Source: Chrysaora quinquecirrha (Eukaryota; Cnidaria; Scyphozoa; Semaeostomeae; Pelagiidae). Taken from it: 64,000 bases of DNA. The notes beneath the pieces were generated by a model. That model was given only the letters and a program-made list of their open reading frames with translations, had not been told where the DNA came from and made no database searches. The stretch spans positions 3,951,582 through 4,015,581 of the forward strand of contig JACTAT010000040.1 of NCBI GenBank assembly GCA_014526335.1. Reading direction: 5' to 3'. The first letter of the stretch is position 1, and each line of letters begins with the position of its first letter. Positions 24,501 to 36,500 of the stretch are shown here, piece by piece. The position numbers were made by a program, and so were the translations under genes.

Positions 24501-27500
24501 TTGTGATAATCATGGTCCTCATCATCATCATCATCGTCATGGTCATGATCATTGTGATCATCGTGATAATCATGGTCATCAACATCAACATCATCGTCAT
24601 GGTCATGATCATTGTGATATTCATGGTCATCATCATCAGCATCATCGTCATGGTCATTATCATTGTGATAATCATGGTCATCATCATCATCATCATCGTC
24701 ATGGTCATGATAATTGTGATAATCATGATAATCATGATCATAATCAGTTTTGCTGCAGCTGTTGCACTGCTGGACATGGATTCATTTGTGAAATCATTGT
24801 TTCATTGTTGCAAATTCTTGCAAACACTCTTTGGTAAGCGTTGTACCGCCATCCTTCGCACATTGCGACAGCATTGCTATGTTTCCTCAATATGATGGGG
24901 TTAGATAGGGGTGCATATAGCTTATGTTTAAAAACAGTATGCCACTTTGAAAATTGGCTACATTGTAAAACTTCTAATAACATTGAACTTTTTCCTTCAA
25001 ACTTGATTGACTGATTGACTTATTTTAATTCTAGCTGAAAGAGAGCTCAGCAACGAGCTTTTTGGTGCTTTGGACTCTGCATTTCTGTATTCCTATGCCC
25101 TTGCCATGCTGTTTAGGTGAGTTTGAGTTTTGTCTGTTTTGTATGGACACCCTGTAATTTTTGTTATTTGGACACCCTATGACTACTTAATGCTTAATGT
25201 TACTCTTGAGGCAATACTCTTGCGTGGTTTACAGAAAAACCCTAGCTTGGTTTACAAAGAGTTGTTTCGATAGCATAAGAATTGATTAGTTGTTATATGG
25301 ACACCCTATGACTATTGGATGCTTTATATTACCCTTGCTTGATTTACAAAAGAGTTATTTCAATAGAATATACAGTGAATTATTGTTGTTTGGACACCCT
25401 ATTGTCAGTGATACTTAATACTCTTGCCACGCTAAGTCAAGAACCTGGTGCTGGCACACCACACAGAGTATTGCTAGGCTAACAAAGAATCATTTCAATA
25501 GAACCTGCTGTGATTAATTGTTATTTGGACACCTTATAAGGTCTGGGTGCTTACTTCTCTCCCCACACTAGGTCCAGTACCTGGCATACCACAGAGACTC
25601 TTGCTAGGCTTGCCAAGTATAATCTCAATGGCATTAGTTCTGTCTTGGTTCACTTTGTTAATCCTGGTTGATCATGCAGAAAATATGCAGACAAATCCGT
25701 CTAATTTGCAGCAGACAATTTGACTTTCAGGCCTTGTCTACAAGATAACAATGTAGGATTTCCTACAGTATTGGATTATGCAGTAATTACAAAGTGATGA
25801 GGCTAAGAGCAGCTGTTCTGTTGTTTCTTAAACAAAGTCAGCTAATCAGAAAGTTGAAGATATGCCAGGCTACTGTTATTTGATACATGAAGACTCCTCA
25901 GAGGATATACAGGATTTGCTCCGGCTGCCTGTAAAAGGGAAAGCAATGAATCAAGGAATGGGGAATTGGGGATGATAGTACCATCATATTCCCCCCCTTT
26001 TCTCAATCTGTAAGAATAACAACACAAATGATCTTTGCATTCTATCATTCCCTAGAGAATCTGTAAAATTGGGAATCTGTAAAAAGGAAATCTTGTAGTT
26101 TGTGTCCCCATTCCCCTTTTTACAGATTACCCCTTTTGCAGATTCTCTAGAGAATCAGATGTTAAAATGAATGAATGGAAATGAGAAGGAAAATAAAGAT
26201 CATTTGTTGTTACGCTACCTTTTACAGATTTATTAAAGAGTAAATTTGATGTCATGTTTCCTGATTTCCCATTCCTTGATTCCTCATTCCCCCTTTACAG
26301 ATAGCCCATTAGGCAGATCCTGGGTTGAAACAGAGAACCAGAAATCTAGGATGACAGATCGACCAAGACAAAGAGCAGTTACACTGTATCTAATGTCTCA
26401 ATTGTGTAATACTTCAGTATGGCGATGAAAAGCAGAAAATCAGAAAGAAATGCTTAATTGGAATGCGTTTTAAACACCAATCAGCTTTCGATGAGAAGAT
26501 CAATGAAAGTTAATTGAAGAGTCCAAGTGAGAAAAAAACACAATGCCTACACATTTAAAACACAAGGCCAATTCAGCTTGTCTTTCTGAATGGGTTCATT
26601 TCGAGCCACATCTGGGCATAAATTCCGCCTTAGTTTATTGTTTCGATCTGTTTCTGACGTTCACTGTCAGACGAAAAAAGCTTTTAAATATGCCCGAAAA
26701 TGTTTACACTGTTTATCGCAATTTTGAAGTTTTGTACAACTCAGAAACTATTTTCTATCTCTGTTTTAGTGGATACATTGCTGAGCATACAAGCTTGAGA
26801 GTGTATCTTGGTAGTGGTATGGTGCTGACTGGTGTTTTTACTATTGCATTTGGAATGGCATATTTCTTTAATATACACACGTTGGCTTTCTTTGTTGCGA
26901 TGCAGGTACGTAGCTTTTACTTGCAGTTACTAGTTTTATACAAGCAGTGAAAGAAAAGCTTACGAAACTACAGTCTACATCAAAACTGCAGAACTTCATC
27001 AAAGATTTCAAAACTACAGACAGAAAACCGAACGAAAAGACATCACAAGCTTGTAAATTGGATTGATGGACTAAAGAAGGGTCTCTTTGAATAGGTCGTA
27101 AACTAATCGAGAGAGAGAGAGTCCCCCAAATAAAAGCACAAAATTAAAACCTTTAAGCCGCGGCTACACGTGATTTAATATATTTTTCGCAGTGTCGCAG
27201 CGTGTTGCCGGTTTCTTTGCATTGGCGACGCAACACATTGTACTGTTTTTGCGCGCTTAACTGGGAATTTTCTGACGTTCATACTCTGAGGAGTGTCAGA
27301 CGATAAAACTTTTGAATCTGCCCGAAAATGTTACTGCTGTTTATCGCAATTTTGAAGTTCTGTACTATTCAGAAATCATTTACTTGGTTGTCCTTTTTGT
27401 GGCTGTTTTTGAAACTTTTTTAGCTGTAGCCTCAATTACTTAGTTTGTAATATATTTATGATTTTCTTTCAGATTCTCACTGGAATGTTTCAGGTAAATG

Positions 27501-30500
27501 ATCAAATTGTTTTTAACTGAAGGGCTATTTAGCGCTGAGTATATTTCGGGGATTCGACCTGGACTGCATGATTTGTGCTCCAATTATTCGAATTCGTTAC
27601 TTAGAAAACTGAAATATTTAACAATGATTGATATTTAACTACTGTGAAGTTTCAATGATCAATCGATCTGTATTCATTTTTAGGCGAGTGGCTGGCCTTG
27701 TGTTGTTGCTGCTGTTGGCAATTGGTTTGGAGAAGGAAGGTAGTGCATAATCTCTAAGACTTATTCCATGTGTTTAGTTGGCGCTATTGAATTGAATTGC
27801 TTGTACGCTCAAACTAATTTGACCTTGACCAAATTGAGTAATCTCCTTGGGTTGGTTTGATGACTGATAACTGGGCCCTTGAGGGGGTATTTCTCGATGT
27901 AGCTATGTATCAGAGAATGAATATCTGCCGCCGTGCACCTGCGAACATAAATAACCCACATGACGTCATTTGTGCCGAGACATATACACATAGAAATGTC
28001 TGTAAGTGGTATTGAATGAATACTTTGCTAAGTATACCTGGACCTAGTCCTAATATTGTGAAAACTATCGGAACGTCTCGCCCTCAGTACTAAAGGTTAT
28101 GAATACGGTTGAAAGATAAATAGGTTATAAAAACAGGCATACATGACCCCCAAATGTTGTGGAGACGGTGGAGAGATAGAAATTTTAAAAAATGGGTACC
28201 CTCTCTTCAAGTCGTCTTCTAAAACTGATTTACAAAGTTTTACAAAGAATTATTCTTTTTAAGAATTATTTTTCCTTGTTAAGAATTATTCTTTTTCTCA
28301 GGCGTGGTGTCGTTATGGGAATATGGAATTCTCACGTTTCAGTCGGGAATATTGCAGGCTCAGCAATCGCTGGTGTTTGGGCTGGAGATGTGTGGTATGG
28401 CGTTCGATTCACTTAATTTGCTTGCTTTTAAAACTAGAAATTTCACGAATTAAATGAAAGTTCTTTGACTTGTATAAAACTTCAGTATTGCAAAAAGGCG
28501 GAGACATCTTAAAACATACTGTTTCGTCTGACACTCCAAGTATGGCACTGATTAGCTGTGATAGAGGTTGAAACCTATCTTCTGCTGACTGCATCAGCAT
28601 CATGTTCCTCCTCATCATCATCATCATCAACATTATCATCATTATTTTCGTCATCATTATCGTCAGCATCATCATGGACGGACACTGCGACAGCGTTGCT
28701 ATTTTTAACATGCTGTATTATTAAAGATAATAATCACCGATCATGACAAGCATTTTCGCATTAAATTTGAAATTATTAAATTTGATACCGTACTTATGAC
28801 GGCGATCAATCGAGCTATGAAAACTTCATCTCTTTTTCTTCCAAATATCCGAGCTGCCATCATTTACGAGAGTAAATTACGCGAGTAAATAAAGATTTTT
28901 GTCATTTGTTTCAGGGGTTGGTCATTCGTTGTTCCTGGTTTGATAATCATATTTGTTGGTTTCTTGATACTGCTGTTTTTAGTTTCACGTAAGTGTTTTC
29001 AAAAAGGCATATTTCAACTTTTGCTTCACAAACATGAAATATTTGAAAATTCAAAGTTTGAGTTTGGATTTTGAATTCAGACACAAGGATGTGTCTCTTG
29101 CTGGCAAAACTCCCTTGCTTTTCGACAAAGAATATTTGCCACTTTCGTCAGGGCCATTCTGAAAAGATTGATTTTTTAACCCTGATCTAGCTTAGCCATA
29201 GAACGCTTCATCTCTTTGATGGCTGTCTGTTTTCCTCTAGACTACTGTATTTGCTGTTTCCCGTGCTTTAATTTTCTTATTTTTTGTTTTGCAGATCCGT
29301 CGTACGTTGGAATCAAGATTGAGAAACCTAAGGTTGGTTTTTATTTTGGCCAATTTAGTGACTGGAGTGACATCTCCGTACCTGGAAAATGTAAACAGAT
29401 GTTCAAGTTAGGCCCTGGCGAAATGATCAAACATTGTTTGTAAAATATTTGCAATCTCTTATCAAGCAATGTTTGAACCTTTGGCTAGGTCACAAAACAT
29501 TGCTTTACAAAGCAAAAATAAGCAAACTTTGTTGCATTGTGTTTGAAAAACTTAAAAATATTTTTGCTTCGTGCAAGCAAAACATTTTTACGAGCAATGT
29601 TTTGCGACCTTTTGAAAAACTTCTGCTTGATAATATAATTGTTAATGTTTGACAAACGATGTTTGATCGTTTAGTCTGGGCCTAAAGATTTCTTTTTTTC
29701 TGCTTCTTGTTGAAAAACTCTCTCCGTAATTATGTTTTACCTATAATAGACAACGTTGCTAGCAATTTACATACCATAGTAGAGCGAGGAGAGATGCCTA
29801 TCGCCCCAAGAATTTACTTAAAACCCTTAGTTTAGATTGGGTTGTAGCCCTTGCTTTTTGTTCACTTCTTGTTTTTAACTTCACTTTCGCCCTGTCTACC
29901 GTTTTAAAAACGTTTTGAAGGTTTAAAGTTATTCACTCTAAGGCCCTTGCCAATCGATCAAACATTTTTTGTCAAGCATTTGATATTTGCTGTTCAAGCG
30001 ATGATTGAATGTTGGGCCACGTCACAAACATTGTTTTACAAGGAGAATTTGCTGAGCATTGTTTTGAATAATTTTACCTTGGAGGGGATTATTTTTGCCT
30101 AAGGAGCAGTGTTTAGTGATGTGGCCAACGGTAAAACATTTTACTTAACAAGTAAATTTCAAATGTTTGACAAACAATGTTTAATCGTTTGGCCAGGGCC
30201 CTAACAAAAGACTTAAGAATATAGTAAGAATGTAGCTTTTTTACTCTCTTCATATAAGGTCAAAGACTCCACTTTTCTCAGACTAAATGAGGATGTTCCT
30301 GACAAGTTGATTACAAACAAAGGGCATATTGCATCTACGTCATCTCTTGTAAGCATATTTCGTTCAATTTTTTGCTTGTCTTTTCGTTCGTATTTCATTG
30401 ATTATTTGTGATCTTCCCTTTTTTAAATAGTCAACTTCTGTGAGAGGAAAAGAAGGAAAGCCTATTGGCTTTATTGGAGCACTTCTCATACCAGTGAGTT

Positions 30501-33500
30501 TTGTTTTGATTTATTGAATTATTCATCAAGTTTTTTGTTTGTTATTGTTTTTCTTTATCTTATTTTTTTGATCGACTGTTTTTATCTATTCATATATCAG
30601 TTGTTTATTTTATTTATTCAATTGTTTATGTATTAAGTTAGTTATTTATTGATTATTCGTATATTAGTTATTTGTTTATCTAACTATCTATTTATCTTGT
30701 TTTTTTAAGTTATTTATTTGCTTTTCTGTCTTTTTTTGTGTTTGATTTTTTACTTTTCATTTACTGTTTTTGATTTGTATTATTATTGTTAATGTTTTAG
30801 TTATTTAGTTTTTATTTATTGGTTTGTTTGTTTGTTTACTTACTCGTGTATTTATTTGCCATGCTTTTAATGACTTTGACTTATTGTACCTCACGCTATA
30901 TTTCAGTTTATTGACTTATTGTTAAATTTGTCTTTTCAGGGTGTCATAGAGTACTCCTTTGCCTTTTCTTTGCCAAACTTGTTAGCTATACGTTCTTATA
31001 CTGGCTTCCTTTTACATCAAGAATACAGGTAAGATTTTATTTCTTCTTATTAATCTTAGTAATTTGTATTTTTGTATATAGTGTCTTGGATACGAAAATT
31101 ATCTGGGATAAACACCGTCGTGCAATAGACCTTTTCTAAAACGTCTGGGTCTGGCAACATTTCTCTGGAAGATGGTTGACATCTTCAGTAAGGAAATCTC
31201 CGCATGCGACGACCCCATTTGCAATCGCTTCAGGGGAGGTAGTGTAGTAAATTTTTCTTCAAATTCAAGTTTATTTGAATAACAGTGAAAAAAAGGATTC
31301 GATTGCCAGCTTGTCTGCTCAAGGAGGCATTAAACAAAGTACTTTCATTTTTTCAATTACTTGCATCTGGTTTCTTGAGTTTCTGCATATATCTTCAAAA
31401 AAATTGTCACAAATTCCTTTTCACTCCTTTTCTTCCATTATTCGCGAATTTGAAGAAAAATCTGCTCATATACCTCTGGTAGAGGGAACGTGATTCAAGT
31501 CGATGCACGTTCTCTTAGTCAAGATGTCCACCGTCTTCCAGAAGAAATTGTGCGATCCCGGATTTCTTTGAAAAGGTCGTACTATGAAGTAAATGAGTTA
31601 TCAGATTCTGTGAATTCAGGCAGCACTTTAAGAATGCGCAGATAAGTCTAGAGTAGTTTAAGACGTATAAAGTATAAAGACGTGTAAAGTAATCTTTGTA
31701 GAAATGAACAACAATATACCGCACATTGATGTCCTTAAATTTTTGTGTGGGAGACTGTATATAATTGATAAAATCGCCTGAATTGTTTGCTTTGCAAGAA
31801 TTCTTGAATAGATTGCAGAATACCAGAAAGGTAGAAATTTTATACAAGTAACAGCGAAGAGCCAGATGAAAAAAATTGAATTTGAAGGTATAAGAACCAT
31901 AGAAAATATTAAGGATGCTTGACAAAGCCATTAAATTGCACACTACATCGAAATAAACAAGAAAATTAAGAAAAATACAGTTAAGTAACCTGGTCCATTG
32001 GAAACGTCATTTAATCTTACTTTTTCATTTTCCGTTTTTGTTTTTTCACCTATAGTTATTGGTGGAAAAGTATATGACAGTGAACAATCAGCAGATTTGG
32101 CCATTTATTTTGATGTTGGTGGAATCGTAGGTAAGTGAGCAATAACGAATATGCTCTACTGTACCTCCCAGGCGGGTAGTGACCACATTTTCACACGGGG
32201 TTGGTGTCTTGAGTTATCTTCTCCCAAAAATATGGGAAGGAAGTTTTATGAAGAGATGGGCCAGAGGGCTAGGTTGCCGTTCTTGTCATATTTTTATCAA
32301 AAAGTAGAAGAGCTTTGATGTATCATAAGAATAGAACCCGATCGTAGAACTGAAAATTTTTAACCAAAAATGCTGGGAGGTCTAATTGAAAAATTCTAGA
32401 CCCCAAAATGGCTTTCAAGCAAAAATTCTGACCCGAAAACATGGCATGCACACCCCTGTCTCAAAATGTGGACACCACCCCCTGGTCTCTTCCTACTTAG
32501 AAAAATCTATGTTTTCCCTTTGCCCTTTGAATTGATAGTCCAAGAAAATTTTTTATCATTCTTCACCAAAGAAGAGTTTTGTGATGTTTTTTTACATTAG
32601 GTGGAATCCTTGCTGGCTACATATCTGATAAATCGAAATGCAGTGGAATAACATGCTTCACAATGCTTATCTTATCAGCACCTTGTGTAAGTTGTTGTTA
32701 TCGTTTCTTCAGATAATATTTATACAATCATTAAAAATTTAACTTTACCGTATTAAGAAATTTCATGTATTGCAGGTGTTGTTGTGTATTATAAATTATG
32801 TGTTCTATATCTTTGCAGCTATTCCTGTATAAATTTCATGGGAATAAAAGCCTTGCACTAAATATTTGTAAGTCTCCGAAAATATTTTTAAGTAAACAGT
32901 AAATATGCTGTTTTTGGGCGATATGAAGCCTCATTGAAAAAGACAGTGGTTCTCTGATGAAGGCATTGATAGTCAGTGCTGACCATGACATCTTCTTGTA
33001 CTTGTTTTAGTTTTAACATTCTTTATCAAGTGTAAAACATGTATGAATGGCTTGGCAAACTGTGATATCATGATATCTATGTTTAGAAATTTTCGATTTG
33101 CAGAATTTGACACTGTTTCAAACTGGAAGATTAAATTTAAACATTTCAAAATACATTTTTAGTTTTAGTATATGTGACTAGCCCTTGTCCACGACTAGAT
33201 ACAAAATGTTGCCATCTGCGTTTGTACTTTTTAGCTCTTATTAAAAAGCAAGTGCTATAGAAAATATTCTTAAGCCCCGCCAAACGTAGTTATTTTACAC
33301 CCAACATTGGCCAAAATTCAGGTTGGCGAAATGTTTGTAGCATTAGCTAACCTTGTTTGGTGAGTAAACATCATATCAGGGGTAATGTTGGCTAAAATTT
33401 GTTCAGGGTAAAAAACTTAACTTTTCAACAAATGTTGGCTCCAAACGGGCGTATTAGATAAGGCATTAAAATTAAGTGCGGAAAACAAAGCAAAACAGCA

Positions 33501-36500
33501 TTCTCATTCTTAACCCTAATCCTACCAGGGGGGGTGGAATCCACCCCCCCTCAAGCTTTTCTTGAAATTGTTTTGTTGTGTGATGGGTGTAAGCTTCCAC
33601 ACCAGGCTGACTTTAAGCCTATATTTATTAGCTACAATGTGATACAAAAAAATTCCCAAAATAATAACAATGGGTCACGTGACATTGCCTTATATGGAAA
33701 GCGGTCATGACAAAACCACATATAAATGCCTATTTTTACCAGTAAATCTTATAGAAATTGACTGATTCTTTGCAAGGTAATAGAAAATAGTTACTAGCAA
33801 CAAAATGTAAAGAAATTTACGGATTTCTATTGATATTAAGGAAGGTCGATTTTTGACCGACGTCGATAGCATGTTTTGATTATGATGTCACAATGACGTC
33901 ATAATAGAAGTGGGAGACGCCCAATTTACCAACATTACTCCTAATACATTGGCTAATGCCTGTGCCAAGTTTGATTGCTCTAGCTCTACTGGACAACAAT
34001 TTGAAACCACCCCCCCCCCGGCTGTGTTAGATCAAAAAAAGCCCGGTAGGATTAGGGTTAAAGATTGCAAGTTGCTTTTTAGCGCAGATAATACTTTGAA
34101 ATGAACCCAACTAAGGAATTTTCGAAAGGTGTCCTAGGCTTTCAATCAAAACCACTTTTCTGATACGAATGTTGGCTGAAATGTAAGCAACGTTTAGCCA
34201 AGGCTTTACAGGAAAAAGACGAGTAAAATTTATTAACCAGTATAAGCAATTAATGTGGAGGGAGACTTTCGTCTAAAAAATTTGGCCTGCTGTCTGTACT
34301 ACTTACCAATGCAAAATACCAATGCAGATACAAGTTATGCACGGGATGCTTGCATAAAGTGCCAGTCTTGTACACTATTTTTTTTAATAAGCAACTTGAC
34401 TTTTGTCCAGCCCTCAAAGTTGCTTAAAATTTTAGACATTTCAGCCCTCAAAGTTGCTTAAACGTTGCTTAACATTTTTTGTACCTACTAACTACCCCTG
34501 ACTTCGCGGGTCAAAATCGTCATCTGTTAGGCCTATAACATGACTTTTGGGAGACAGTAAGTGCAAAAACGTTAGCTAGCGAACTTCAACATGCAAAAAA
34601 TAAGAATGAAGAACAATTTCCTAACACAAGAAAGAGAATAAGCTTGGTTGTTTGACTTCTTAGTTGCTTACAGTAATTCAATTGAGCCCTCAAGTTGCTT
34701 AATGTTAAGGTCAGTTCAGCCCCAGTTGCTTGCTGAGCGGTTGCTTATTAAAAAAAAGTGTAGTTGTAGCTATTATTTTTGGTTATCTGTCAAAATTAAC
34801 AGTGGTTTTTCTTGTCTTTTAGTATATATGATTTTATCTGGAATTTTCGTCAATGGTCCTTACGCATTGATAACGACAGCTGTGTCAGCAACCTTGGTAT
34901 GATTTTTTTTATCTACTATTTTTTATATTTAAAACCGTTTTGATTTCTTAGCTGTACCAAACTTCGAAATTGCAATTACAAGCAGAAAAATTGTAGGGCC
35001 TTTTTAAAAACTTTTTTGTCAGACACTCCTCGGAGTATTAAAGTCGGAAACAGGCCGAAAAAATTGACTAAGGGGCGGAATATAAACCAAAATGCGGATT
35101 GAAACGCACCAATCGTGTGAAGCTGAATAGGTATTGTGTTTTTGAACATGAAATACAGCGGGATTCTTCGATAGAATTAAGTGATGAGTTCAAGCTGGAA
35201 AAAGGAACTCTGTCTACACACAGAACCGGCCTTTTGCTTCTGATGTAGACAGCTTCCAAAATCTGTAAATAAAATTTGCAGAAACTTGAAAAGTTGTAAT
35301 TTTTGCACAATCTGTTTTTCTAATTAAGTGTTTTCCTATGGTAGAGTCATGTTCAAGTGTAGATTAAAACATGACCATGTGTTAATTGGGGATAAAAAAT
35401 TTAAGCAAAGGAATTTTTCTTTGCAACACATTGTTCTGGTCAGCTCAACTTAACCAGTTAACTGTTAAGCCCCCCTCTATATGGTTTGCATTTACACCCA
35501 ATGCGATGAGTCTTGGGCATTTTTAGTATTTTCATGCTCCTTTTTTTCAAGGGCAATCATCAAAGTTTAAAAGGCAATACAAAAGCAATGGCAACGGTTA
35601 CTGCAATTATCGATGGAACAGGATCGTTTGGTTTGTATTCCTTTTTACACGCTTTTTTTTATAAGAAACCACTTGATAAGGAACCTACTTGTAGAAGGCC
35701 CGAAAATTTAAAGAACTTATACCACTAAAAGGAAAATCACTAAGGAACTTTTCATTGTTGAATATTTTTATCACTGCAAACAATGAAGAATTAGAAAGCC
35801 CATTCCATTCATTTGCAGTCGAAAGTCAAATAAATTGTACTTTGCGCATGTATCAACTGTTTCCTTGAGTAGTTTCGAGCTTTGCTTTCATGCAAATGTC
35901 TCTGTACAGTAGTCATTAAACTGTATGTGCATTTAAAATTAAGGAACTATTAAGGAACTTTTGGAACTACAATCGTCTCAAAAGAGGTCTAAAAATAAGG
36001 AACTTTAAGAACTAGGCCTTGAGCCAGGTTCTTTATAAAAAAGCGTGTACTCTTTGGTAATCGTTATATTTTCCTAGTTAAAAGTTTATGTCGCTGAATA
36101 TGAATCTAGTCTCTAGGTTCTACGGCGTTAAATAGTTCATTGTGTTCATTTTTTCTCAGGAGCTGCAACAGGACCTCTGATAGCAGGCCTTCTTACAACT
36201 AATGTAAGTAGCTACGAAGTACTATTGACTCTCAAAAATCTTAAATGGTTTATGTTAGCATCGAGATCGAGCTTCTGTAAAAACAAATAAGTAAAAAAGA
36301 GACCCTCGGGTGGGTGACTCGTGGGATAGAAATGAAAATAAAAATTCATGCACACAGGAAGTGTATAGCAAAACTAAGTTTTATTCATGGTATATAAATA
36401 GATCCATCAATGGATTACACCATTTCTTTGAAATGGAGCCACAACCTCGGCTCTGTTATGACGAGCACATTCGTAATTCGTAAATTCATAAATTCGTAAA

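Noticed and set aside
24430..24895. Open frames of 108-135 codons in several frames, one very His-rich
   Set aside because: They are translations of a CAT microsatellite; open frames on both strands at once are expected there.
31515..31943. Minus-strand open frame of 142 codons
   Set aside because: It overlaps an inverted-repeat element in SLC37 intron 13, and its composition is what AT-rich DNA gives by chance.
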